Of a DNA stretch of 6,055 nt, positions 1-6,055 are shown in pieces. A model generated the notes under the pieces. The model was not told the origin of the DNA, ran no database searches, and saw only the letters and a list, made by a program, of their open reading frames with translations. The translations under genes and the position numbers were made by a program. Within the stretch, counting starts at the first letter, position 1. Every line of letters starts with the position of its first letter. This DNA comes from Desulfobulbus sp. (GTDB taxonomy: Bacteria > Desulfobacterota > Desulfobulbia > Desulfobulbales > Desulfobulbaceae). Location: NCBI GenBank assembly GCA_030600525.1, contig JAUVLX010000223.1, positions 1 through 6,055 on the forward strand, in the 5' to 3' direction.

Positions 1-1
1 G

Positions 2-1402
2 TTCATCATTTATCTTGCTCTTGCGCACCGGGAGAGCCAACCGCTTTTACGTGATCTCATGGCACGGAGAGGCGGCTACATCCTCCATTTGGATGGGACC
101 TGTGAAGGAGATAGTCCTAATTTATTCTGCGGCCTTGATGGGATCTCTGAACTGGTGCTCGACACTATTAAAATTCCTTCAGAGAAAAAGGAATTGCTCA
201 TCCCCTTTTTCCAACGCATTAAAGAACAGTACGGTGAACCGATGGCGCTTGTGCATGATATGGGCAAAGGGATTGTCACAGCGGTAGAAGAGGTGTTTCC
301 AGGAGTGGCTGATTTCATATGCCATTTTCATTTCTTGCGCGATATTGGAAAGGATTTGCTGCTCGATGACTATACTATTCTCCAGAAACGTTTACGTAAA
401 TTCAAAGTCCGGCCATTACTGCGGCAAAGGTCAAGATACCTTGAGCAGAAATTTCACTTCCCTGCCAAAACAATTGAGGAGATCATGGCAAGCCTTGAAT
501 CCGGCATATGGAAGGACACTACCTCGTCTGAGCATATTCCCTTGGTCATGGCATATACGTTAATTCATTGGGTGTTTGACTACAAAAGACAGTCCAGCGG
601 TTATGGGTTTCCCTTCGATAGACCATACCTTGATTTTTACCGGCGGCTACAAACTGCCCATCGGTTATTGGGGGATATTATGGATGTTCATCTCCGTGGC
701 CTCGCCAAAGACAACAAACCGTTTGTGCAAATCTACAGGGCATTTGAAAAGGTTGTAGAGGACAAACGATTGAATGACCTGGCTGCAAATCTGGAGCGGA
801 AGGCCGAAGTATTTGATGAGCTTCGTGTTGCCATGCGTATAGCCCTTCCTGAAGGAAAGAATGGCATCAACGATAATGGCGATGATGCAGATATGAAAAC
901 CATCGAACAAAAAGTGACAGTTTTTAGAGAATGGCTGGTAAGCAGTACACGGCGAAAAACATCATACTCCAGCATGATTGCACAACTCGATAAATACTGG
1001 GAGAAACTCTTTACAAATCCATTGCCGGTTGTTACGCCTGGAGGAATTATGCATATTCAACCGCAAAGGACAAACAATATCCTGGAACGATTTTTTCGGG
1101 GAGAGAAACGGCGAGGTCGCAAAAAAAGCGGAACAGCATCTTTGAGCAAGGTTTTAAAAACGGCGCTCGCCGATACTCCGCTGATCCAGAATTTAAAGAA
1201 CAGTGAGTACATGGAAATCATTCTTAATGGTTCTTCTAGTTTGGCAGAAAGGTTTTCACAAATCGATACTCGTCTGGTAAAAATTGAGCTGGAGAATGCC
1301 CAAAATAGCAAGGAAAAGATATTGCCCGAAATCAGGAAACTAATTAGAGATTCTGCACTGACAACGAAAATATCAACGTTGTTTTCAGCAATAGCAAAAT
1401 GA
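2..1402 (+). CDS. DDE-type transposase-like protein, 5'-truncated by window edge
   Basis: The frame is open from base 2 with no stop, and the residues before the first ATG (position 59) read as normal protein (YLALAHRES...PLLRDLM). The true start is therefore probably upstream of the window and the 447 residues from the ATG at 59 are not the whole protein. Counting from that ATG, an acidic motif HLDGTCEGD (D12), a second one VHDMGKG (D67) followed by the His/Cys cluster CHFHFLRD (about 89-95), and a late RTNNILERFF (E343) give a plausible D-D-E catalytic triad with a long helical insertion between the second D and the E. This resembles the MULE/IS256-like arrangement of RNase H-fold transposases that cut and join DNA. 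A basic stretch (GEKRRGRKK) follows the E motif. I cannot name the IS family, and no terminal inverted repeat is visible downstream. The body is intact, without frameshift, to its TGA stop. Transposase-like fold is likely; present activity is unknown. Confidence 0.72.
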   Translation, partial: FIIYLALAHRESQPLLRDLMARRGGYILHLDGTCEGDSPNLFCGLDGISELVLDTIKIPSEKKELLIPFFQRIKEQYGEPMALVHDMGKGIVTAVEEVFPGVADFICHFHFLRDIGKDLLLDDYTILQKRLRKFKVRPLLRQRSRYLEQKFHFPAKTIEEIMASLESGIWKDTTSSEHIPLVMAYTLIHWVFDYKRQSSGYGFPFDRPYLDFYRRLQTAHRLLGDIMDVHLRGLAKDNKPFVQIYRAFEKVVEDKRLNDLAANLERKAEVFDELRVAMRIALPEGKNGINDNGDDADMKTIEQKVTVFREWLVSSTRRKTSYSSMIAQLDKYWEKLFTNPLPVVTPGGIMHIQPQRTNNILERFFRGEKRRGRKKSGTASLSKVLKTALADTPLIQNLKNSEYMEIILNGSSSLAERFSQIDTRLVKIELENAQNSKEKILPEIRKLIRDSALTTKISTLFSAIAK

Positions 1403-1452
1403 ATGCCAACCGTCATTTGCGGTCATAGAAATCAACAGACTCATAAATCTCT

Positions 1453-1484
1453 CTCCGGTGATGCATGACCTTGCATCACCGGAG
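1453..1484. other. Perfect 13-bp stem-loop between transposase and methyltransferase genes
   Basis: The arms CTCCGGTGATGCA (1453-1465) and TGCATCACCGGAG (1472-1484) are exact reverse complements with a 6-nt loop, TGACCT. No T-run follows on either strand, so it is not a canonical intrinsic terminator. It lies about 50 bp after the transposase stop and covers the upstream candidate starts (GTG 1458, ATG 1461) of the next gene. It could be a transcription stop or stabiliser for the transposase message, a protein-binding palindrome, or a leader hairpin of the following gene. The structure itself is certain; the role is not. Confidence 0.7.
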
Positions 1485-1520
1485 CAACCATTCTCTCCAT
1501 TCACTCGAATCTGCAGGTAT

Positions 1521-2123
1521 ATGCTGACCACGCTTTTCCTCTGGACACTCTGGTGTCTACTCCACAGCCTCTTCATCCACCCATTTGTGCAAAGCAGGCT
1601 CTATGCATGGAGTAATCGCCTCACTGCTGGAACCTACCGCCTGTATTACATCCTGTTTTCCCTGATAACTCTGGTACCAGTCATTTGGTACACCCTCCTT
1701 CAAGAACAGACGGTTCTCTTTGCTTTTTCCGGAGCATGGCGAATAGTGCAGATACTACTGCTCTGTTATGCAGCACTGATGTTTTATCTGGGGAGTCATG
1801 CCTATGACATGCCTTTTTTTCTTGGATTAAAACAGTGGCAGGATTTTCGTAAGGGAAGGACGCAGCGGCAAATTGAATTTCACCACAGCGGTATTTTAAA
1901 ATATGTTCGTCACCCCTGGTACAGTGGTGGGATTGCCTTGTTATGGGTAACAAGCCCCCTGACAACGGTGTCCCTACCGGTAAGGGTTTTCCTTACCGGC
2001 TATTTTATTATCGGGACCATGCTGGAAGAAAGGCGATTGAAAAAGGAGCTGGGACAGCAATATATTGAGTATTGCCAGAAAGTGCCCATGCTACTCCCTT
2101 GGAAATTATTCAGGAAACCTTAA
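1521..2123 (+). CDS. Isoprenylcysteine carboxyl methyltransferase-family membrane protein
   Basis: A 200-residue integral membrane protein from the ATG at 1521. Hydrophobic segments lie at about 2-20, 41-59, 72-92 and 135-165. The C-terminal half carries the family hallmarks: GILKYVRHPWYSGG (124-137) and EERRLKKELGQQYIEYC...VPMLLP (169-193). The RHPxYxG plus EE pattern forms the S-adenosylmethionine site in the ICMT/PEMT superfamily (Pfam ICMT and PEMT). The N-terminal part (LHSLF, then YRLYYILFSLITLVP) recalls the NnrU/MddA-like branch, in which MddA methylates methanethiol; I cannot assign the substrate here. Start choice: GTG 1458 and ATG 1461 are in frame but lie inside a strong hairpin and add a non-family-like extension, while 1521 begins directly at the first membrane helix. 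None has a good Shine-Dalgarno (only AGGT just before 1521). It stands alone, convergent with ackA. Confidence 0.8.
   Translation: MLTTLFLWTLWCLLHSLFIHPFVQSRLYAWSNRLTAGTYRLYYILFSLITLVPVIWYTLLQEQTVLFAFSGAWRIVQILLLCYAALMFYLGSHAYDMPFFLGLKQWQDFRKGRTQRQIEFHHSGILKYVRHPWYSGGIALLWVTSPLTTVSLPVRVFLTGYFIIGTMLEERRLKKELGQQYIEYCQKVPMLLPWKLFRKP
1977..1999 (+). other. Intragenic 9-bp perfect hairpin followed by T-rich DNA
   Basis: The arms CCGGTAAGG (1977-1985) and CCTTACCGG (1991-1999) pair perfectly around the loop GTTTT and are followed by CTATTTTATTA. This has the outline of an intrinsic terminator but lies inside the methyltransferase gene, over the codons for PVRVFLTG. It may be fortuitous, or it may cause partial termination. 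Confidence 0.35.
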
Positions 2124-2130
2124 TCCGAAC

Positions 2131-2153
2131 TTCTCACAAACTTTTTGTGAGAG
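2131..2153. terminator. Stem-loop in convergent gap, possible bidirectional terminator
   Basis: TCTCACAAA (2132-2140) and TTTGTGAGA (2144-2152) pair perfectly around a 3-nt loop, with a further T-G pair outside. It lies 8 bp after the methyltransferase stop and about 22 bp after the ackA stop on the other strand, where a shared terminator would be expected. There is only short A/T-rich sequence on either side rather than a clear T-run, so termination is inferred mainly from position. Confidence 0.5.
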
Positions 2154-2174
2154 CATATTAAAAGATTCGATTAA

Positions 2175-3383
2175 CTATTCTTGTACGATCTGTAACGTTT
2201 CTCTGGCAATGGCCAGTTCCTCATTGGTCGGAAGCACAAAAACAGGAATGGTACTCTCCTCGGTACTGATACAGGTCGGTTTTTTAACACGCTGGTCATT
2301 GACTTTCAGATCCAGCTTAATCCCGAAAGCATCCATTCCCTGCAGTGTTAATTCACGTACATCTGGATCGTTTTCACCGATACCGGCGGTAAAAACAATG
2401 GCATCGACTCTGCCAAGCACAGCCAGATAGGCACCTATATATTTTCGGTTACGGTATGTCTGCACATCCAGAGCTATTTTTGCCTGCTTATTTCCCTCTG
2501 CAATGGCGTCATGAATGTCACGCATGTCATTCATACCACACAACCCTTTTAACCCTGACTCCTTGTTGAGTACAACATCAATTTCATCAAGACTCATGCC
2601 CCGATTACGATGAAGAAAGGTATGAATGGCTGGATCAATATCACCTGATCTGGTTCCCATGACCAACCCTTCAAGAGGCGTCATACCAAGAGAGGTATCG
2701 ATACTTTGTCCATTTTCAATGGCTGTCATGGAACAACCGTTGCCAAGGTGGACTGTTATCAGGTTACACTCGGCCAACGGTTTACCGAGCAATTTAGCTG
2801 TTTCAGTGGCGACAAATTTATGGGAAGTGCCATGAAAACCGTAACGACGGACGCGGTCCTCTGTATAGTATTCATACGGAAGAGCATACATATAGGCACG
2901 CTCCGGCATGGTTTGATGAAAAGCAGTATCAAATACAGCAACCTGCGCAACATCGGCAAAGATATCCATGGCAACCATAATACCATCCAGATTTGCCGGA
3001 TTGTGAAGTGGCGCAAGGGGAACATTGGCTGTAATTGCCTCCAACACCTCGGGTGTAATTATGGTGGGCTGATGAAAATCTTCCCCTCCATGTACCACCC
3101 GATGCCCCACAGCCCCAATTTCAGAGGCATCTTCAATAACGCCTACCTCACTGTCGGTTAGCAAGGAAATTGCTGCAAGCATGCCTTGTTTATGATCTGC
3201 AATGTGCAGCTCCCGGGTCACCTTATTTTCCCGGTCTGTATCTGGATGAAACTTAGTCACCAGATTACCTACCGGTTCCCCAATCCGCTCAACAAGCCCA
3301 GAGGCCAGTACACTTTCTGATTTCATATCAAGTACCTGGTACTTGATCGAAGAACTCCCTGAATTAATAACAAGTATTTTCAT
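2175..3383 (-). CDS. ackA: Acetate kinase
   Basis: AckA transfers phosphate between acetyl-phosphate and ADP, giving acetate and ATP, and works reversibly in the cytoplasm as a homodimer of the ASKHA fold. The 402-residue product matches the usual family length of about 400. The N-terminal signature VINSGSSSIKY (5-15) and the second signature VHLGNGCSMTAIENG (211-225) are both present. The catalytic residues known from the Methanosarcina enzyme appear at a constant +4 offset: R95 in GHRVVHGG, D152 in VFDTAFHQ, H184 in YGFHGTSH, R245 in GTRSGDIDP and E388 in PTNEEL. The nucleotide loop GIGEN is at 334-338. The frame is open 18 codons further upstream, but the start at 3383 is preferred because MKILVINSGSSS is the conserved N-terminus and GGAG lies 5 nt before it. 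It follows pta on the same strand after a 471-bp repeat-containing gap. No key residue is missing, so it is expected to be functional. Confidence 0.98.
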   Translation of the reverse strand: MKILVINSGSSSIKYQVLDMKSESVLASGLVERIGEPVGNLVTKFHPDTDRENKVTRELHIADHKQGMLAAISLLTDSEVGVIEDASEIGAVGHRVVHGGEDFHQPTIITPEVLEAITANVPLAPLHNPANLDGIMVAMDIFADVAQVAVFDTAFHQTMPERAYMYALPYEYYTEDRVRRYGFHGTSHKFVATETAKLLGKPLAECNLITVHLGNGCSMTAIENGQSIDTSLGMTPLEGLVMGTRSGDIDPAIHTFLHRNRGMSLDEIDVVLNKESGLKGLCGMNDMRDIHDAIAEGNKQAKIALDVQTYRNRKYIGAYLAVLGRVDAIVFTAGIGENDPDVRELTLQGMDAFGIKLDLKVNDQRVKKPTCISTEESTIPVFVLPTNEELAIARETLQIVQE

Positions 3384-3388
3384 TCCAA

Positions 3389-3392
3389 CTCC
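3389..3392 (-). promoter_or_regulatory. Shine-Dalgarno deciding the ackA start
   Basis: On the minus strand, GGAG stands 5 nt before the ATG at 3383. This supports that start over the in-frame upstream ATG near 3437. Confidence 0.7.
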
Positions 3393-3400
3393 AACAAATA

Positions 3401-3406
3401 AATATA
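3401..3406 (-). promoter_or_regulatory. Possible -10 element for ackA
   Basis: The minus strand reads TATATT about 17 nt before the ackA start codon. No convincing -35 is found at the usual distance; only a T-run is there. A promoter specific to ackA would make sense given the wide gap from pta, but the match is weak. Confidence 0.22.
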
Positions 3407-3412
3407 ACAACC

Positions 3413-3435
3413 GATGAACTCGTAAAAAGTCCATC
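3413..3435 (-). other. Stem-loop in the ackA leader
   Basis: On the minus strand GATGGACT and AGTTCATC pair over 8 bp (one G-T pair) around the loop TTTTACG, about 30 nt before the ackA start. It could be a leader hairpin in a pta-ackA message or an operator-like dyad. A second small hairpin, AACCTG/CAGGTT with a 3-nt loop, lies further upstream at 3446-3460. Confidence 0.35.
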
Positions 3436-3493
3436 ACAATTTAAGAACCTGACCCAGGTTTCTCATCAGTTTAGACGGCACCAGGTTCAAAGT

Positions 3494-3568
3494 TTTTGCC
3501 AGTGAATAGGTAAGCGAAGACTCCGGGTAAGCGAAGACTCCGATAGTTGCCTATGTTTACTGCCAAAA
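3494..3568. repeat. Imperfect inverted repeat enclosing a tandem repeat
   Basis: The segment at 3494-3511 (TTTTGCCAGTGAATAGGT) and the reverse complement of 3549-3568 (TTTTGGCAGTAAACATAGGC) agree at about 15 positions with a 2-nt gap. The DNA between them is mostly the tandem 17-bp repeat. Together they form a compact dyad in the pta-ackA gap. Confidence 0.45.
3509..3542. repeat. Two exact tandem copies of a 17-bp unit
   Basis: GGTAAGCGAAGACTCCG occurs at 3509-3525 and again, identical and adjacent, at 3526-3542. The flanks differ, so there are exactly two copies. Replication slippage is the simplest origin. Paired protein-binding sites are possible, although 17 bp is not a whole number of helical turns. 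Confidence 0.85.
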
Positions 3569-3606
3569 TACTGCAGAAGATGGCGCCGTATGGACTGATA
3601 CTTTGG

Positions 3607-3876
3607 TGATCATGTTATCGAAATTACAGCACATTCACATTAGGAGTTGTCCTGAAATAACTTGAACATCTCGCATCGCATCTTCAGGTCATCTTTGGCT
3701 GATCTTCAATCACAAAGTCCTCAACGTAGTACAACTACGCCTGCGGCTTTGTTCAATTAGATCAGCCAAAGCTAACCTAAATATGAACGCGATATTGTCC
3801 AACTTATTTACGGACAGCTCCTTAATAGCATCGGTTTAAGATCATTCAGGTCTTTTAAGATTCGACAACATGATCA
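3607..3876. repeat. Outer inverted repeat pairing the pta 3' end with the intergenic region
   Basis: The 16-nt segment at 3607-3622 (TGATCATGTTATCGAA) matches the reverse complement of 3861-3876 (TGATCATGTTGTCGAA) at 15 of 16 positions. The right arm is the last coding bases of pta, just before its stop. The two arms bracket the MITE-like palindrome unequally, about 20 nt from it on the left and 39 nt on the right. This may mean the palindromic unit once was larger, or that the pta end was partly duplicated in inverted orientation. Confidence 0.5.
3643..3821. repeat. 179-bp MITE-like imperfect palindrome between pta and ackA
   Basis: The left half reads as a diverged reverse complement of the right half over the whole length. 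The ends are GGAGTTGTCC (3643-3652) and GGACAGCTCC (3812-3821), 9 of 10 paired, followed inward by AAATAAC against CTTATTT and a diverged middle section. Then come exact 13-bp arms CTTTGGCTGATCT (3693-3705) and AGATCAGCCAAAG (3759-3771), CAAAG/CTTTG (3713-3717, 3747-3751), and a central CGTAGT/ACTACG hairpin with a 3-nt loop (3725-3739). TTA lies directly outside both ends (3640-3642, 3822-3824), a possible 3-bp target duplication. There is no coding frame. Size, terminal repeats and non-coding nature fit a miniature inverted-repeat transposable element or another dispersed palindromic repeat; mobility is inferred. The visible 3' side of the transposase gene in this window carries no matching end, so that protein need not be its source. 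Confidence 0.75.
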
Positions 3877-6008
3877 TGAGAAATCTGGGCTAAAGACTTT
3901 GCTACCTCTTGCGCCTGAATAGCAGTAAGGGCAACAGTATCAACAATATCATGAACCGTACAACCACGAGACAGGTCATTGACGGGTTTATTCAACCCCT
4001 GGAGAACAGGTCCCATGGCAACGGCATTGGCTGCACGCTGTACAGCCTTATAGGTATTGTTTCCGGTATTAAGATCCGGGAAAATAAAAACCGTAGCCCT
4101 TCCAGCTACTACCGAATCCGGTGACTTGAGCCTGGCAACCTCAAGATCAAAGGCAGCATCATACTGTAGCGGCCCTTCCAGCGGATAGTCGAGTCCACGC
4201 TCTTTCATCAGCTGCTTGGCAATGGCAGTAGCTTCTACCACCTTTTCAACATCCTGACCGCTCCCGGAGCCACCGGTTGAGTAACTCAAAAGCGCTACCC
4301 GTGGCTCAATATTGAATATTTTAGCAGTTTCAGCAGATGAAATGGCAATTTCTGCCAGTTGCCGTGCATCTGGGTTTGGTACCACGGCACAGTCTCCAAA
4401 CGCAAGCACCTTGCTTTGAAAACACATAATAAAGATCGAAGAAACCACTGAAACGCCAGGCTTGGTCTTAACAAACTCAAATGCAGGCCTGATGGTTTGT
4501 GCCGTTGTGGTGACCGACCCTGACACCATACCGTCGGCCAGTCCCTTATGTACCATCATGGTGCCAAAGTAGGTGGGATCGGACATGCGATCGCGCGCCA
4601 CATCAAGCACTATTCCCTTATGTTTGCGGACATCAAAATAGGTCTCAACAAATTCATCGAAATATTCTGATCTAACCGGATCAATAATTGTGGCCCCCTC
4701 AATATTGATTCCCAGGCTGGCCGCCTTTATGGTGATTTCATTTTCACGTCCCAGGAGGGTCAAATCTGCAATGCCTCGTCGCAGTACAATATCCGCAGCA
4801 TGAAGCACACGCTCTCCTTGCCCCTCGGGGAGTACAATATGCTGCCGGGGACTTGATGCCTTTTCGACCAACGAATATTCAAACATGCGTGGTGTAATAC
4901 GAGAAGAGCTCCGGGAAACGACCCGCTCACCTAATTCCCGAGTATCTACATGTTTATTGAACCACCCCATGGCTGTGGCGATCCGCTTGTCATCGTTTGC
5001 CTCTATCCGTCCATATAACTCGGTTACACTCTGCACCGTGTCATAGGTATGTGATTCAACAAACAAAATAGGAACAGGAATACCCGTCCACCCCTCAAGT
5101 AACTTTTGCACACTGGGCCGCAGATCAATGCCGCCGGTGATGACAATTCCAGCAATATTTGGATAAGCGGTGGATATTCGGGAAGCTAAACTGGCGACGA
5201 TAATATCGGAGCGGTCGCCTGGCGTAATGACCAAGCTCTCTGGCTTCAGGTAATCGAGGAAATTACCTATCTGCATGGCTGCCACCAGATAGTTGTCGAC
5301 CAGGGTTAGCATACTGGCTTCACCGTAGAGGACCTTCGCCCCCAGCCACCGTTTCACATCCTCAACAGAAGGGTTACCAAGCGCTTTATGCTCAGGAATA
5401 ACATAAAGCGGAATAGAGCGGTTAAACTGGGCCATACATTTGATATTGCCGGCCGTTTCTTCTAAAAATCCTTCAGGAGCACGGTTTATGATACACCCTG
5501 CCAATTCGACGCCTTTCTCCTCAAGGGTATCTATGGTAATGGCTGTATAGGCGCAAATATCGTCGGTACTCTTATTTCTCCCCGAGGCTACAGCAAGTAC
5601 AGAGGCTCCTATATTGACAGCGATATCTGCATTAAGATCAAATTCAAAGTTGGCGTCCTTACCCCTGAAATCAGTCCCTTCGCAAAGGACAAAATCGTAT
5701 TTTTTCTCCAATTCTTTATATTTTACGAGAATTTTCTCAAACAGCGTATCCTCCTGACCTGACGTGATCAGTTGTCTTGCCTGACTTATGGTGAAGGCAT
5801 AGCTGTCTTCATAAGGAATATCCAGTTTAAAATATTTCAGAATCAAGTCCAGATCGTGATCATTGCGCCCAAACCCCTGATCATTGATAATTGGCCTAAA
5901 AAAGGCAACACGACCAACTTGTTTGAGGATGATCTGCATGACGCCAAGTACTATTGCGGATTTACCGCTTCTCTCTTCAGCAGCCGTTATATAAAGATTA
6001 TTCGACAT
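3855..6008 (-). CDS. pta: Phosphate acetyltransferase (long, three-domain form)
   Basis: Pta converts acetyl-CoA and phosphate to acetyl-phosphate and CoA in the cytoplasm, feeding AckA, and also runs in reverse. At 717 residues it matches the long E. coli-type enzyme. The N-terminal part (about 1-210) is a P-loop, dethiobiotin-synthetase-like domain opening with YITAAEERSGKSAIVLG; its Walker A keeps GKS but has Ala for the first Gly. A DRTGG-type domain follows (about 215-330, with VITGGIDLRPS at 289-299). The catalytic PTA/PTB domain fills about 375-710, with LPEGQGERVLHAA, DGMVSGSVTTTAQTIRP (492-508), LQYDAAFD (614-621), FPDLNTGNNTYKAVQR (643-658) and GLNKPVNDLSRG (671-682), the last being the region of the catalytic arginine. 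The start at 6008 is chosen over the in-frame upstream one near 6044 because AGAGG lies 6 nt before it and the conserved N-terminus begins there. It is probably the first gene of a pta-ackA operon; its promoter is not resolved in the remaining 47 bp. Confidence 0.97.
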   Translation of the reverse strand: MSNNLYITAAEERSGKSAIVLGVMQIILKQVGRVAFFRPIINDQGFGRNDHDLDLILKYFKLDIPYEDSYAFTISQARQLITSGQEDTLFEKILVKYKELEKKYDFVLCEGTDFRGKDANFEFDLNADIAVNIGASVLAVASGRNKSTDDICAYTAITIDTLEEKGVELAGCIINRAPEGFLEETAGNIKCMAQFNRSIPLYVIPEHKALGNPSVEDVKRWLGAKVLYGEASMLTLVDNYLVAAMQIGNFLDYLKPESLVITPGDRSDIIVASLASRISTAYPNIAGIVITGGIDLRPSVQKLLEGWTGIPVPILFVESHTYDTVQSVTELYGRIEANDDKRIATAMGWFNKHVDTRELGERVVSRSSSRITPRMFEYSLVEKASSPRQHIVLPEGQGERVLHAADIVLRRGIADLTLLGRENEITIKAASLGINIEGATIIDPVRSEYFDEFVETYFDVRKHKGIVLDVARDRMSDPTYFGTMMVHKGLADGMVSGSVTTTAQTIRPAFEFVKTKPGVSVVSSIFIMCFQSKVLAFGDCAVVPNPDARQLAEIAISSAETAKIFNIEPRVALLSYSTGGSGSGQDVEKVVEATAIAKQLMKERGLDYPLEGPLQYDAAFDLEVARLKSPDSVVAGRATVFIFPDLNTGNNTYKAVQRAANAVAMGPVLQGLNKPVNDLSRGCTVHDIVDTVALTAIQAQEVAKSLAQISHDHVVES

Positions 6009-6014
6009 TTCCAG

Positions 6015-6019
6015 CCTCT
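6015..6019 (-). promoter_or_regulatory. Shine-Dalgarno deciding the pta start
   Basis: On the minus strand AGAGG lies 6 nt before the ATG at 6008, favouring this start over the upstream in-frame codon that would add 12 residues. Confidence 0.6.
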
Positions 6020-6055
6020 TGGTAACGAGTCTTTCCTGTAGCACCTACGAGATTA

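Noticed and set aside
15..287. Open frame overlapping the transposase in another frame
   Set aside because: It is a shadow of the transposase frame, which carries recognisable motifs; this one has none.
1057..1416. Minus-strand open frame of 119 codons opposite the transposase
   Set aside because: It is antisense to the coding strand of the transposase and its composition reflects that overlap.
2706..3161. Plus-strand open frame of 151 codons opposite ackA
   Set aside because: It is antisense to a fully convincing acetate kinase gene and has no family features.
3384..3437. N-terminal extension of AckA by 18 residues from an upstream in-frame ATG
   Set aside because: The conserved family N-terminus starts at MKILVINSG, a GGAG site precedes that codon, and the upstream bases form a hairpin.
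3446..3460. Small hairpin AACCTG/CAGGTT as an intrinsic terminator before ackA
   Set aside because: The stem is only 6 bp and no real T-run follows on the minus strand; a further CAGGTTC at 3482-3488 offers a competing partner.
3509..3542. Possible start of a CRISPR array
   Set aside because: There are only two copies, directly adjacent with no spacer.
3643..3821. The palindrome as a non-autonomous partner of the transposase at the left edge
   Set aside because: No matching end is visible near the 3' side of that transposase, and its upstream end is outside the window, so the link cannot be supported.
6009..6044. N-terminal extension of Pta by 12 residues
   Set aside because: AGAGG is well placed for the ATG at 6008, and the protein length from there fits the family.

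Overview
This window looks like an ordinary chromosomal stretch from a mesophilic bacterium of moderate GC content. The protein style and the pta-ackA pairing would fit a sulfate-reducing or related Desulfobacterota species, possibly Desulfobulbales. That placement is an impression from the sequence, not a search result.

Layout. (1) Positions 2-1402, plus strand: the 3' part of a large DDE-type transposase-like gene whose reading frame runs off the left edge. (2) 1403-1520: a short gap with a perfect 13-bp stem-loop. (3) 1521-2123, plus strand: a small membrane protein of the isoprenylcysteine carboxyl methyltransferase / phospholipid methyltransferase superfamily. (4) 2124-2174: a short convergent intergenic gap with a 9-bp stem-loop that could serve both strands as a terminator. 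(5) 2175-3383, minus strand: ackA, acetate kinase, complete with all expected active-site residues. (6) 3384-3854: a 471-bp non-coding gap with much repeat structure. It holds a tandem 17-bp repeat flanked by an imperfect inverted repeat, and a 179-bp end-to-end imperfect palindrome with MITE-like ends. (7) 3855-6008, minus strand: pta, a long three-domain phosphate acetyltransferase. Its upstream region is cut by the right edge.

Pta and AckA form the classical acetyl-CoA to acetyl-phosphate to acetate route (ATP-yielding), which is reversible and can also activate acetate. The gene order pta then ackA on the minus strand is that of an operon, but the gap is unusually wide because repeat DNA lies in it. 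If the two genes are still co-transcribed, the palindrome is carried in the message as a long hairpin. That inter-cistronic region is the most unusual part of the window. I found no CRISPR array, tRNA, rRNA or evident new defence system.
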